A stretch of 64,000 nt of DNA from Algoriphagus resistens (GCF_001442615.1 NZ_LMXN01000001.1:682001-746000); one strand, 5' to 3'. Positions 17,466 through 27,209 are shown, counted from the first letter of the stretch. The notes: a model not told the origin generated them from the sequence alone. Program-made: numbers and translations.

Positions 17466-17891
17466 TCAATTACCTGAATCTGTCTCAAAGTACAAATGAT
17501 AATGCTTGCTACAACCGGGGTTGAAAGCGGCAGAGCATTTTGGACATGTATTGCCACTGGCCTGGTATTCCGAGATTGTCAGTTCCGTACCGCATACCCC
17601 ACAGAGAATCGCCTTGCTGTCAAAGGCCGCTTTTGGCCAAACTTCCGGTTTGTGATCAGCTTCTTCCTCATGGCATGAATAGCATGGATAGTACTTCCCG
17701 CAGCACTTGAATTTGATGGCAATGATATCCAGGTCCGAATGCCAGTGCTGGCATCGGGTCTGATTATCGACAGTTTTCCCATAGATATTTATTCCCTTTA
17801 TTTCTGATTTTACCAGTGGGAGCAAAGTAGCTTGTTGGGCTAAAACCTGGCTGCAAATTAATGTCAGAAAGGAAAGTAACAGGATTTTCAT
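17466..17891 (-). CDS. CHY zinc-finger protein with signal peptide
   Basis: Core of a CHY-type zinc-finger protein: IYGKTVDNQTRCQHWHSDLDIIAIKFKCC, YPCYSCHEEEADH, LCGVCGTELTISEY and CPKCSAAFNPGCSKHYHLYF, giving the paired Cys/His ligands of the fold. CHY proteins are usually cytosolic and about 110 residues; here the start gives MKILLLSFLTLICSQVLAQQ, a convincing signal peptide, so this copy should be exported to the periplasm. An earlier in-frame ATG at 17918 adds nine residues. Its place in the copper island suggests metal binding outside the cytoplasm. Confidence 0.8.
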   Translation of the reverse strand: MKILLLSFLTLICSQVLAQQATLLPLVKSEIKGINIYGKTVDNQTRCQHWHSDLDIIAIKFKCCGKYYPCYSCHEEEADHKPEVWPKAAFDSKAILCGVCGTELTISEYQASGNTCPKCSAAFNPGCSKHYHLYFETDSGN

Positions 17892-18114
17892 GGTTGCTGT
17901 TTGGGACTGTTTAATCATTTGGAACCTGAAGGTAATTAACCTTTGGGATTTCTAAAATTCCGAAGGCTATCACTGTACGTATTAGAATATTAGTGCATAT
18001 TCCATTTCACTTAGCTCAACAGTTAACCTTTGATTCCGGGTATATAGGGATGCTAAGGTTTTAATTCCCGTTGTTTCTTTCCTAAGTATCAGGAGCACAA
18101 ATACGGATCAATTA

Positions 18115-18137
18115 GCCCGGGACTGCAAATCCCGGGC
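18115..18137. terminator. GC-rich hairpin after the HMA gene
   Basis: An 8-bp inverted repeat GCCCGGGA / TCCCGGGC with a 7-base loop, 33 bases beyond the stop of the small HMA gene, continuing into TAATT on the minus strand. Probable terminator with a weak U-tract. Confidence 0.5.
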
Positions 18138-18169
18138 AGCACCAGCTGTAATCCTCTGGATTCAGTATT

Positions 18170-18379
18170 TTATTCTGGTTTTGCGATAAAACCTGCTTTT
18201 AGCACATTTTTGAATACTTCATCTGCTGTGATGTCATCGGATTCTACAGTCAGGATTCTGTCTTCACTCTGTAAGTCCACGGACCAGGATTTGATCTTTG
18301 GTTCGGCATCCAGGATGGGAGTTACCTTTGCCAGGCAGTTGCTACAGGCGATGTTGGTTTTGAATTTTTGAGTTTTCAT
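18170..18379 (-). CDS. Heavy-metal-associated (HMA) domain copper chaperone
   Basis: 69 residues forming one HMA ferredoxin-like domain. The metal loop is IACSNCLAKV with Cys12 and Cys15; the usual GM before the first Cys is replaced by IA. Expected to carry Cu(I) in the cytoplasm to the CopA ATPase encoded 183 bases upstream. Assignment rests on fold size and CxxC motif. Confidence 0.85.
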   Translation of the reverse strand: MKTQKFKTNIACSNCLAKVTPILDAEPKIKSWSVDLQSEDRILTVESDDITADEVFKNVLKAGFIAKPE

Positions 18380-18562
18380 AGCTGAAATTGTATAATTTGA
18401 AAATTGAAAGATTAGAATTGTAGTTCGAAGGAGGTAAAGGCGAAAGTTTTCTCTAAGTGTCTAATAATTAATGATTTAATTCTGGTTGCTTTTCTGGTTA
18501 CTTTGCATTTTGTACCAAGGCAAAATAGTGGATGATGAATAGTTTATGATGAATAATGAAGT

Positions 18563-20791
18563 TTAAATTCTTTTGCTTTTCAACCGCAGACTGTTCAACA
18601 CGACCGAGACAGAACTGAAGGCCATTGCGGCACCGGCGATCATGGGATCGAGCAGGAATCCATTGAGGGGATAAAGTACCCCTGCAGCAATGGGAATTCC
18701 GATCAGATTATAGATAAATGCCCAAAAGAGGTTTTCTTTAATGCCACGGACGGTCTGGCCAGACAGGTTTAAAGCCTTGGGAATGACTTCAAGATCTGAG
18801 GATATAATGGTCATTTTAGCCACATCCATTGCAATGTCTGATCCGTGTCCCATGGCAATACTGATATCTGCCTGTGCCAACGCTTCTGAATCATTGATGC
18901 CGTCCCCGACCATCGCCACGATTTTGCCCTGGGCCTGAAGCTCCCTGACAAAGGCAGATTTATCAGATGGCATCACCCCGGCTTTGAAGTCGGTCAGCCC
19001 AACTTGTTTGGCTACAGAAGCAGCGGTCTGCTGATTGTCCCCTGTGAGCATGTAAACGGCTATGTCTTTCTCTTTGAGCTTTTGGATTGCTGATTTCGAG
19101 CTGGGTTTGATCTCATCAGAAATGGCAATTACTGCGAGCACTGCTTCTTCACTTGCGAAAAACACTACGGTTTTGGCTTCATCGCTCCAGGTATTTGCCA
19201 ACTCTTCTAAGTCGGATTTTAATGAAATATTATTCAGGTGGATCAATTTAGTGTTTCCTATAAAGAACTTCTGACCTGAAGGGTTTTTGGCTTCCACGCC
19301 CTGGCCTGTCAGGCTTTGAAAATCTGAAACCGGTTCAGCGGTGAAGCCATCTTCCTTTAACTTTTTGCTTACTGCATCTGCCAGAGGGTGCTCAGATTTG
19401 GATTCTATGGCAAGTAGGATAGGGGCCAACGTGTTTTTCAACCCATCACTGGCCCAGGCGATAGCTGACACGGTAGGTTTTCCAGCGGTTATAGTCCCGG
19501 TTTTATCCAAAATTACTGCATTTACTTTATGGGCTATTTCCAGACTTTCGGCATCCTTGATTAGAATATTATTCTCCGCACCTTTACCGATCCCGACCAT
19601 AATAGCAGTAGGGGTAGCCAGTCCCAGTGCGCAGGGACACGCGATAACCAGCACGGCAACAGCATTCAGAATGGCATGGGAAAGAGCATCTTCTCCTCCT
19701 ACTGTCATCCAGACAATAAAGGTCAGAATCGATATCGCAATGACTGTAGGGACAAAAACAGATGCGATTTTATCGACGAGCTTCTGTACCGGAGCTTTGC
19801 TTCCCTGCGCCTCTTGTACACGCTTAATGATCTGTGACAGGAGGGTTTCACTTCCGACTTTCTCAGCTTTAAAATGAAAACTTCCTTTTTGATTGATGGT
19901 GCCTGCAAAAACCGGATCATTAGGGGATTTCTCTACGGCAATGGGTTCGCCGCTGATCATGCTTTCGTCAACAAATGAATTTCCGGAAAGCACTTTACCA
20001 TCCACAGGGATTTTCTCTCCCGGGCGCACTACGATTTCATAGCCTTTCTGAACCTCGGAAATTGGGATTTCTTTTTCCTCGCCATTGAGAATAGCTTTCA
20101 GGGTTTTTGGCTGAAGGCCCATTAGGTTTTTAAGTGCGGAAGAAGTTCTGGATTTCGCTTTTTCCTCCAGCAATTTTCCGAAAAGAATAAAGGTGATGAT
20201 CACAGTGGCCGCTTCATAATACACATGCGGCTCAAAACCCCGGCTGGTCCAGAATTCCGGAAACAGGGTGTTGAACAGACTAAATACAAAAGCTATTCCT
20301 GTGCTGAGCGCAACAAGTGTATCCATGTTGACACTTTTATTCCTGGCTTGTTTCCAGGCACTGATAAAAAAACGTTTTCCAAAAACTGTCATCACAGGAA
20401 CAGTCAAAACGAGGGAAACCCAGGGGCCTGCATGCCAATGCATATAAAACATCCCGATGATGAAAATAGGAAGGGTTAGAATCGCCGCACCAATCGTATG
20501 TTTCTTTAGTTTTTGGTAATGTTCAGCCTGATTTGCTGAGACAGTTTCATCTGCATTTTCTGTTTTTGTGATCAGGCCATATCCTATTGCTGAAAGCGCT
20601 TCATTCAGGCCTTCAGGATTTACTTCATCCGAGTATTCTACTAATACCGTACTTGAAGCGAAATTTACCTGCGCAGATTTTACCCCGTCTGTATGTGCCA
20701 GAATTGTTTCCACACTGGATGCACAGGCTGCACAGGTCATACCGGTGACAGGGAAAGTTTCTTTGTGCACTACTTGAGTTGCTTCTTCCAT
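18563..20791 (-). CDS. copA: Copper-translocating P1B-type ATPase, CopA type (CPC)
   Basis: 742 residues from the chosen start. One N-terminal HMA domain ([12 protein letters not shown], Cys20/Cys23), eight expected helices with the ion motif [12 protein letters not shown], phosphorylation motif [20 protein letters not shown] and the hinge [16 protein letters not shown]. It exports Cu(I) from the cytoplasm. The frame stays open 80 codons further upstream, but those residues resemble nothing in the family, so the ATG at 20791 just before the HMA domain is preferred. A TAAGTTTG box (20818-20825, minus strand) is a fitting -7 element. Confidence 0.94.
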   Translation of the reverse strand: MEEATQVVHKETFPVTGMTCAACASSVETILAHTDGVKSAQVNFASSTVLVEYSDEVNPEGLNEALSAIGYGLITKTENADETVSANQAEHYQKLKKHTIGAAILTLPIFIIGMFYMHWHAGPWVSLVLTVPVMTVFGKRFFISAWKQARNKSVNMDTLVALSTGIAFVFSLFNTLFPEFWTSRGFEPHVYYEAATVIITFILFGKLLEEKAKSRTSSALKNLMGLQPKTLKAILNGEEKEIPISEVQKGYEIVVRPGEKIPVDGKVLSGNSFVDESMISGEPIAVEKSPNDPVFAGTINQKGSFHFKAEKVGSETLLSQIIKRVQEAQGSKAPVQKLVDKIASVFVPTVIAISILTFIVWMTVGGEDALSHAILNAVAVLVIACPCALGLATPTAIMVGIGKGAENNILIKDAESLEIAHKVNAVILDKTGTITAGKPTVSAIAWASDGLKNTLAPILLAIESKSEHPLADAVSKKLKEDGFTAEPVSDFQSLTGQGVEAKNPSGQKFFIGNTKLIHLNNISLKSDLEELANTWSDEAKTVVFFASEEAVLAVIAISDEIKPSSKSAIQKLKEKDIAVYMLTGDNQQTAASVAKQVGLTDFKAGVMPSDKSAFVRELQAQGKIVAMVGDGINDSEALAQADISIAMGHGSDIAMDVAKMTIISSDLEVIPKALNLSGQTVRGIKENLFWAFIYNLIGIPIAAGVLYPLNGFLLDPMIAGAAMAFSSVSVVLNSLRLKSKRI

Positions 20792-20817
20792 GAGTTCGTT
20801 GTCCTTGATTGACAATA

Positions 20818-20825
20818 CAAACTTA
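20818..20825 (-). promoter_or_regulatory. Putative -7 promoter box of copA
   Basis: On the minus strand TAAGTTTG matches the Bacteroidota TAnnTTTG element and lies 27 bases before the copA ATG. No TTG was found at the usual -33 spacing, so support is partial. Confidence 0.4.
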
Positions 20826-20968
20826 GGGAGACCAAGGACTGTAAGTGTTATGGAATTTTGAAGAAAAGTTATGAGATTTTGGTTCTTTGGCCTCAGAGGG
20901 GTGCGCAGAGATTCACAATTTTTATTATTGAGTTTTGGAAATAAAGTAGCGTATGCGCCTGAAGGCTT

Positions 20969-21184
20969 GTGCCAGAGGAAACACAGGTATGGGTGGTCTT
21001 GATTGCCAATCTGATATTCAGTGTAATCCAAAAGCGGATTAAAGAAGCTGAACAGTTCCCTTTGGTGTCCATGGCCCGAGCCAGCCTGATATCTTACGTC
21101 TGTTTCCAGACCATACCAAAAATCAATTGCCTGGCAGCAGAAAACGAAATCTGGAAATTGGCCCCCAAAGGAAGGGAAGCGTAA
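20969..21184 (+). pseudogene. IS4-like transposase C-terminal remnant
   Basis: About 71 codons without a proper start (GTG after an in-frame stop). The residues [20 protein letters not shown] followed by [16 protein letters not shown] match the C-terminal end of IS4-family DDE transposases as I know them (WVALIANLLFTVI..R, VSMAR..L.SYVC). All catalytic residues are missing. It lies between the copper island and the RloA/RloB pair and fits a boundary created by an old insertion. Family call from memory of the motif, not from a search. Confidence 0.55.
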
Positions 21185-21249
21185 TTAAATGATACAATTT
21201 CAATTATTTTTTAATATTTTGCGTTAAAATTGCAAAATGTATAAAAATA

Positions 21250-22593
21250 ATGATTCATTACCTTAAAATAACCAATTTTGGCCCGATCAAAGATGAAGTA
21301 GTATTGGATTTTGAAGTAGGGGAGGTAGGGGAGTCTGAAGCTTATGAAGTTGAAATGCCAGACGGTCGCAGGCTTCTTAAACTTGGCTATATTTATGGCG
21401 CCAATGCTTCTGGAAAAACAACCGTTTTGAAGGCATTTGATTTTCTGAGGAAACTACTGCTGAAACCAAAATCTGATAAAGCCTTGGAACTGGATTTTGA
21501 CCCCTTTCTTTTCCGGGATTCTCCCTATACTATTCCTTCAGATTTTGAGCTCTCATTTTATGTACAAGACGTGCGATACATCTATAATCTGAAGTTCAAC
21601 AAACAGGGAGTCTTACATGAAAAGATTGTCTATTACCAGACTGCAAAACCGACCGAATTATTTACCAGAATCACAGCTCCTGAAAAGCGGCTTGCAAAAA
21701 TTGATTTTGGCAGTCGAATAAGGGTGCCAGCGCGTGAAAGAGATCTGCTGGAAGCAAACACACTCCACAACAATACGGTAATCGGAGCATATGCGCGAAC
21801 GAATGTTGACATCGCAGAACTCGAAAAATTGAATCTGTGGTTCAATCAATACCTTCTCGGAATGATCAGTGCATCTCAGGACCTGACACATTTGACAACT
21901 TCTTATTTCGACCATAATCCGTTAATCGGAAAATGGATCAGTACTTTTTTGCATAAAGCAGACAATCAGATCTCGAAGGTGAACATCAGTGACTACGATA
22001 TTAACGTACCTTATGAAGACCCTTTAGTGGATCTCAATCCGAAAGTCATTTCTCAAGGAAGTTTCCCGATGGAAACTGTCGTTAGACCTGATAAAGGAAC
22101 AGGCAAAGGTGAGTTGAAATATTATGGTGGTGGTTCAATACAAAGGAAGATTGACTTCATTCACAAACTTAACAACCAGGATTATACATTACCCATTCAG
22201 TCTGAAAGCAACGGAACAAAACGGTATTTTGGGCTAGGGGGAGCCTTGTATGAAATTATCCACAATCCACACATGCTTTGCATTGATGAACTTGAAACAT
22301 CATTGCATCCGGATCTTATGAAGCATTTTCTTCAGGTCTTTTTACTAAACTCAACTAATTCCCAGCTCTTGATAACCACCCACAATGTTTCGTTGCTTGA
22401 GAATCAAGATTTTATAAGGAAAGATGCGTTATGGTTTAGCGAGAAAAATAATGATGGAGCAATGAATCTGTATTCCGCATCTGATTTTGACAGCTCTGTT
22501 CTTCGAAAGGACGCGAGCATTATTAATGCGTATAGAGTAGGGAAGCTTGGTGCTAAGCCAAATCTCGGCTCACCATTTTTAACTGAAGGCTAA
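21250..22593 (+). CDS. RloA-like AAA ATPase of an AbiL-type defence pair
   Basis: 447 residues. Walker A GANASGKTTV near residue 50, a central insertion, Walker B LCIDELETSLHPDL near 340 and the following LITTHNVSLLENQ (His switch), all typical of OLD/RloA-type SMC-like ATPases (AAA_15/AAA_21). It is followed 4 bases later by an RloB-family gene, and the two-gene combination corresponds to the abortive-infection system AbiL (AbiLi ATPase and AbiLii). Expected to detect phage infection and activate its partner; the trigger is unknown. Flanked by a transposase remnant, consistent with acquisition. Confidence 0.88.
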   Translation: MIHYLKITNFGPIKDEVVLDFEVGEVGESEAYEVEMPDGRRLLKLGYIYGANASGKTTVLKAFDFLRKLLLKPKSDKALELDFDPFLFRDSPYTIPSDFELSFYVQDVRYIYNLKFNKQGVLHEKIVYYQTAKPTELFTRITAPEKRLAKIDFGSRIRVPARERDLLEANTLHNNTVIGAYARTNVDIAELEKLNLWFNQYLLGMISASQDLTHLTTSYFDHNPLIGKWISTFLHKADNQISKVNISDYDINVPYEDPLVDLNPKVISQGSFPMETVVRPDKGTGKGELKYYGGGSIQRKIDFIHKLNNQDYTLPIQSESNGTKRYFGLGGALYEIIHNPHMLCIDELETSLHPDLMKHFLQVFLLNSTNSQLLITTHNVSLLENQDFIRKDALWFSEKNNDGAMNLYSASDFDSSVLRKDASIINAYRVGKLGAKPNLGSPFLTEG

Positions 22594-22597
22594 ACCC

Positions 22598-23194
22598 ATG
22601 AGACATCGCCATCAAAGAATACCACTGAGGGATACAGTTGCTATCGTTGGGGACGGACAGACTGAGTCCATATATTTTGCGGATGTCCGTGACACAGACA
22701 GGCCAAAAAACTTGCATATTTTCCCTGATTTTCCAGGCAAAATAGGGAGCTATAGAGGGGTGCTAGACCGTGATTTAGAATTGAGCAAAGATTATACCTA
22801 TGTGTATGCTCTAATTGACATGGATACAATTATTCAAGACAGACAAGGAGGGGAGTATTACCGTCGAAAAATGGAAGTTCAGCATGCAGGTGTCAAAGTT
22901 CTTGAAAATAACCCATGTTTTGAAATGTGGTTCTTACTACATTTTATGAGGACGGGACGGCTCTTTTCGAATTGTGAACAAGTTTCCACAGAATTGAGCA
23001 AACGGGGAAGAATTGTGAATTACATTAAATCAGGAAAATTTCTTTCCAAAGCAAAACTCTACTCGAACTATAAGGATCAGCTTAAGACCTATGCTATGCC
23101 AAATGCAAGGGCTCTCGAAGACAGGGAGGGGCAGGATGAACTTTATCCGAGGGCACAAACATACCTGTTCTTTGAATGGTATTTTAATAAGTGA
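22598..23194 (+). CDS. RloB-family protein (AbiLii-like effector)
   Basis: 198 residues. Recognised by AIVGDGQTESIYFADVRD at the N-terminus, the acidic VYALIDMDTI motif (about 70) and ENNPCFEMWFLLHF (about 108), the conserved landmarks of RloB. The E and D-x-D residues in a Rossmann-like frame resemble a TOPRIM/OLD nuclease site, so nucleic-acid cleavage is a reasonable inference. Encoded 4 bases after the RloA ATPase, so certainly cotranscribed. A bidirectional terminator follows. Confidence 0.88.
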   Translation: MRHRHQRIPLRDTVAIVGDGQTESIYFADVRDTDRPKNLHIFPDFPGKIGSYRGVLDRDLELSKDYTYVYALIDMDTIIQDRQGGEYYRRKMEVQHAGVKVLENNPCFEMWFLLHFMRTGRLFSNCEQVSTELSKRGRIVNYIKSGKFLSKAKLYSNYKDQLKTYAMPNARALEDREGQDELYPRAQTYLFFEWYFNK

Positions 23195-23234
23195 TTTTCA
23201 GCGAAAAAATTACTGTCGTCCGACATATTCAAAA

Positions 23235-23266
23235 AAAGGCTTAGCGAATCGATTCGCTAAGCCTTT
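23235..23266. terminator. Bidirectional terminator (32-bp perfect palindrome)
   Basis: AAAGGCTTAGCGAATC and its exact reverse complement meet without a loop between the convergent RloB gene and cytochrome gene. Flanking A and T runs let it act in both directions. Confidence 0.8.
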
Positions 23267-23352
23267 AAAGTTGGCCAGCTTCTCCAGAAGCTGGGAAATA
23301 CTAGCTAAAAAGCCAATTGCTGTGGACAGTTGACTATGGAATGCCGATTGGC

Positions 23353-25281
23353 TTATCTCAATGAATTAATCCATTTGGCGATTTTCATCGCATCTTCTTT
23401 GGATACCTGAGCCATTGGAGGCATTTCAGTAGCGTAATCAGGCCAGTTTTGAGGTTGCGGATTGTAGATCAGCTCAACGATTTTTTCGTCAGAATATCTT
23501 CTTTTTGCTACTTCAGTATATGCCGGCCCAATCACTTTCTTGTCTTTCATATGACAAGCCGAACAAGTGTTCTTGGCCAAAATAGTTTTGATCTCTGCAT
23601 CGGTCGGAACCGCTGAGGCTACTGTTTTGACTGGCGCTGGCTTAGTTGCGGCCGGTTTTGCCGCTACTTCCTTCACAGGCTCAGAAGCAGGGGTTTTGAT
23701 TACCATTTTGGCTCCGGAAGGAATGCTGTTCAAGGTGTAGTAAGCATCCGGGTGGACCAAAGAGAAGCTTCCGTCAACAGCCCTAACACCAGTTAAACTG
23801 ATTTTGTGAACATAGTAAGGCCTCAAGCCTTCCACTGCAATTCTTGCTGACATGCCATCTGCAGCTACTTCCACACCGAGAACTTTCAGATTTTTGTTGT
23901 CAACCGGAGGGCTGCCGTACACCGGGTGATACTTATAGGTGAAACTTTCTACCGCATAAGAAGTCAGGTCTTCCGCAGAAGCTTTGTCCACTGGTTTGGT
24001 AAACTCTATAAGGAACCCATCAGGCTGAGCTTTTACAGTTCTCATCTCGAATGGAATGCTGTGGTTCCAAACCAGTCTCTGAAGGCCTTCATTTGCTTCA
24101 CCTGCCGAACCCCAGCCACGGTTGGTCTCTCCGATAAACAAAGACTTATCAGGTGCCCAGGCCATTCTCAAGATCCCAGACTGAAACCCGGATCTAAAAT
24201 CGATGGAAGCTCCCTGCATCACGCCATTCACTTCCTCCAGGATTACTCGCATGATTTTACTTTGACCTTGGTCACCTACCAAAACCTGTCCCGCAAAAGG
24301 GCCGAAATGTCCTTCTGGAATCAATACAGGCTCTGAGTTGGAGATACCTTGGATACCGTGAGGTAACCAAACTGCAGGCAATTTCAAATCAGAAAGCTTT
24401 TCCTTTGCCTGGGCATTGGTGATATAAGGTGCGTCAATTACGTTCTCAGGCTTCAGGTATCCACCTGTTCCGTTAGGAACCTTTTGCGGATCGACTACTT
24501 TGTTAAATTCCTCAGCAGTCAATTTCAAAGGAGAATCAGGTCGGTCAGTCCAGGCCAATCCAGCCGGATGACCAGTGAAATCTCCTTTGTCGATGAACCA
24601 AAGCCCACCTGACCCCATGTAATCGCCTTGGTTCTCTGTATAAACCAATTGGTCTCCCAGCATTCCCAGGCCTGCAGGAGATCTCATGCCTGTGGCATAC
24701 GGTTCCATACTTCCGTCACGGTTGATCTTCATGATCCATCCCCTCATTGGTACCCGGCTTTCGCCTCTCCACCATTCCTGATCACCAAAAGCTACGTTTG
24801 CCGAAACAAAGAATGAACCGTCGGGACCTACTTTAGGGCCGAAACTATATTCGTGGTAGTGGGCAGACAATGGCCAGGCATAAACTGTCTCGTACAAGTC
24901 AGCCGTACCGTCCTGATCCGTATCTACCAGCTTGGTCAATTCGCCTCTTTGGGCTAAATAAAAGGCCCCGTCTTCATAATGTAATCCTAGAATCTCGTGT
25001 AGTCCTGAAGCGAACTTTCTGAAGAAAGGTCTTGGACTGGTAGGGTTTTCCACGATAAATACGTCACCTCTACGCGTAGCTACACCTAGATCGCCATTTG
25101 GCAATACGGTCAGACCACCGACTTCCAGAAGTGTGCCTTCAGGAGCGGTTACCCGCATGATTTTGAAGAAATCTTCCTCTTTGGGAGATTCCTGTGCATC
25201 TACTTGCCCAGGCATCAGCTGAATTACAGCAGCCAGTCCAAAGGCAATTTTTGTGAATTTATTTCTTAGTAATGTTTTCAT
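23353..25281 (-). CDS. Sugar-dehydrogenase-like beta-propeller with C-terminal cytochrome c
   Basis: 642 residues. Signal peptide (about 1-29, FGLAAVIQLMPGQVDA), then a six-bladed propeller resembling soluble glucose/sorbosone dehydrogenases (EVGGLTVLPNGDLGVATRRGDV, VGDQGQSKIMRV), a Pro/Ala-rich linker (EPVKEVAAKPAATKPAPVK) and a mono-heme cytochrome domain with CSACH near 575 and a distal Met in EMPPMAQV near 625. Probably a periplasmic sugar oxidase passing electrons to its own heme. Last gene of the minus-strand SusCD locus, 18 bases after the DUF1080 gene. Confidence 0.85.
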   Translation of the reverse strand: MKTLLRNKFTKIAFGLAAVIQLMPGQVDAQESPKEEDFFKIMRVTAPEGTLLEVGGLTVLPNGDLGVATRRGDVFIVENPTSPRPFFRKFASGLHEILGLHYEDGAFYLAQRGELTKLVDTDQDGTADLYETVYAWPLSAHYHEYSFGPKVGPDGSFFVSANVAFGDQEWWRGESRVPMRGWIMKINRDGSMEPYATGMRSPAGLGMLGDQLVYTENQGDYMGSGGLWFIDKGDFTGHPAGLAWTDRPDSPLKLTAEEFNKVVDPQKVPNGTGGYLKPENVIDAPYITNAQAKEKLSDLKLPAVWLPHGIQGISNSEPVLIPEGHFGPFAGQVLVGDQGQSKIMRVILEEVNGVMQGASIDFRSGFQSGILRMAWAPDKSLFIGETNRGWGSAGEANEGLQRLVWNHSIPFEMRTVKAQPDGFLIEFTKPVDKASAEDLTSYAVESFTYKYHPVYGSPPVDNKNLKVLGVEVAADGMSARIAVEGLRPYYVHKISLTGVRAVDGSFSLVHPDAYYTLNSIPSGAKMVIKTPASEPVKEVAAKPAATKPAPVKTVASAVPTDAEIKTILAKNTCSACHMKDKKVIGPAYTEVAKRRYSDEKIVELIYNPQPQNWPDYATEMPPMAQVSKEDAMKIAKWINSLR

Positions 25282-25299
25282 CTTTGCGCTGTCCTTGGA

Positions 25300-27087
25300 T
25301 TAAAAGAGAAGATTGTAAACGATGTTTCCCTTTGCAGGCAAGAAAATACCCTCACCGCCCGCAGTGGCATGGGTCACTGGAGCACCATACGTTGCTTCAT
25401 CGTATTCGAGGTACAAACCCGTTTCAGGAAGCAGGTACAAACCTTTTTTGATCTTTTGGATCTCAGTTCCTGCTGCTATCCGGTAGTATCCATCGGCTAT
25501 GCCAGATACTGATCTATGCAGACCTTTGCCTGAATCCAATACGTTGATTTCATCCTTCACAGATTCTCCGGCAAGTAGGTAGAAGAATACGATATCTTCT
25601 GAACCGTTCTTTAACTGATAGCCTTTGGTTCTGAATTCTTCCGAAGCAGTGTAGTCACTGTTCACAGCATTCACTGCAGGAGTTCCTAAGTTGATCACAG
25701 CACCACGGGGAACAGAAACACCATTCCCGCGGCTATTCCACATCGGGGTAGCGTTTAGGAATTCACCTCTCCACACTTGGATCAGCGTACCTGTTTCCAA
25801 ATCATAGGCATAGTTCACTTGTTCCTTGCTGGCCACTGACACCACATGGCTCAGTCTTTTGTAATCAGGAATATCCCTGAAGCTTCGTAAAACAGGGGTT
25901 TCATCCGCATCCACCAAAATAGGATCAGTGTCCTGGTAAGCACCGGCTTCGGAAACCAACAGATCTGTATCCCTTAGTCCTGGACCTGAAATAGATAGGT
26001 TGAACCCATCCACGGACCAATTTCTGTTTTTGGATGCAATGAGCTGGATAGGGTTATCTCCTGCGGCCAATTGTTTCTTCACACGAACGCCTCTGTCGGA
26101 AAGATCAGTGATTGTTTCATTGCCTATTGCCAGTCCGGACATCCCACCTGGCACCTGAAGTGTGATTTGGTATTCACCCGCTTCAGCTACGTTTAGATTG
26201 GCAGTGTATTTAGTCAAGTTCACATCAGATACTGAAGCAGGCACTTCGCTTAAAGAAGCTGCTGTGCCCTTAGCGACAGAAGTTTTTCCTGCTAACTCCT
26301 CAAGGCTGTTAAATGAACCTTGGAAAGTCTCATAAGAAACCTTGGATATTGTTGGTGTTTTTGCATCGAATGGAGTGATCTCGATATTTCTGAAAGCAAC
26401 CGCGCCGTGGTCCCCCTGGATTCTTAACGGTCCTTCTGCCACATCTTCACCTGTCATGGCTCCGCGGGTAGGGCCGAATACTTCCAGGTTCTCGTGAATA
26501 GTCACACCGTTTAATCGTACAGAAAGGAAACGGGCGTTTTCAGTTTTTTTACCGGAAGCATCGAACTTTGCAGCCTGGAAGGAAACTTCCAGCTTTTGCC
26601 AGATGCCTGGAGCTTTGCTTGCATTTTGTCTTGGTGCATAGCCTTGGTAACCTTTTTGGCCTTCTGGCTTGCTCTCATCCCAACGCTGGTAGATGCCACC
26701 ATTATCACCCGGTTTGGTGGTAGTGGAGGTCCAGCTGTCCAGGATCTGGATTTCGTAGTTTCCCTGAAGGTAAACCCCTGAATTGGATGCTGGGGCCACC
26801 ATGAACTCAAGCGAAAGGTCTACATCCCCGAATTTTTCCTTGGAAATGATGTCCGCTCCCTGCTTTTTCTTGGAGGGAAGGTTTGCAAAAACCCCAGATC
26901 CATCCTCGGATTGAAGTTCATTAGGTACGGTCGGGTCAGCCCAGACTTTTCCTACTTCTGTCCAGCTGCCTTTGTTTCCTTCGAAGGAACCAAGATCGAG
27001 CTTGACAGGATTTTGCTGTGCTTGCACGACACCCAGCTGGAGAGCTAAAGCAGCGGTGAGCAAGCCTACATGTTTGTTCAAAATCAT
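25300..27087 (-). CDS. DUF1080 (3-keto-disaccharide hydrolase-like) protein
   Basis: 595 residues with signal peptide (LLTAALALQLGVVQA). The N-terminal domain (about 27-225) has the DUF1080 jelly-roll landmarks DVDLSLEFMVAPASNSGVYL and YEIQILDSW. The remainder is a carbohydrate-binding-like middle (about 250-370) and a C-terminal region of unknown fold (LETGTLIQVWRGEFLNATPMW) often seen with propeller-cytochrome proteins. DUF1080 members hydrolyse 3-keto-glycosides made by sugar oxidoreductases; together with the downstream dehydrogenase-like cytochrome this suggests oxidation-assisted glycoside breakdown. Substrate unknown. Confidence 0.82.
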   Translation of the reverse strand: MILNKHVGLLTAALALQLGVVQAQQNPVKLDLGSFEGNKGSWTEVGKVWADPTVPNELQSEDGSGVFANLPSKKKQGADIISKEKFGDVDLSLEFMVAPASNSGVYLQGNYEIQILDSWTSTTTKPGDNGGIYQRWDESKPEGQKGYQGYAPRQNASKAPGIWQKLEVSFQAAKFDASGKKTENARFLSVRLNGVTIHENLEVFGPTRGAMTGEDVAEGPLRIQGDHGAVAFRNIEITPFDAKTPTISKVSYETFQGSFNSLEELAGKTSVAKGTAASLSEVPASVSDVNLTKYTANLNVAEAGEYQITLQVPGGMSGLAIGNETITDLSDRGVRVKKQLAAGDNPIQLIASKNRNWSVDGFNLSISGPGLRDTDLLVSEAGAYQDTDPILVDADETPVLRSFRDIPDYKRLSHVVSVASKEQVNYAYDLETGTLIQVWRGEFLNATPMWNSRGNGVSVPRGAVINLGTPAVNAVNSDYTASEEFRTKGYQLKNGSEDIVFFYLLAGESVKDEINVLDSGKGLHRSVSGIADGYYRIAAGTEIQKIKKGLYLLPETGLYLEYDEATYGAPVTHATAGGEGIFLPAKGNIVYNLLF

Positions 27088-27209
27088 GTGAATTTGAGAA
27101 TTAATTGATTTACAGATAGGTTACAATGGTGTTTATAAAAGAAGAAGTCTTGCAGGAAAGCTAAACCGCTCTCCCACAAAACTTCTTGGTTTTATCGAAC
27201 TATTTCAAG

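Noticed and set aside
20792..21031. 80-residue N-terminal extension of CopA
   Set aside because: It resembles nothing in the family and would overlap the putative -7 box; the ATG at 20791 lies just before the HMA domain.
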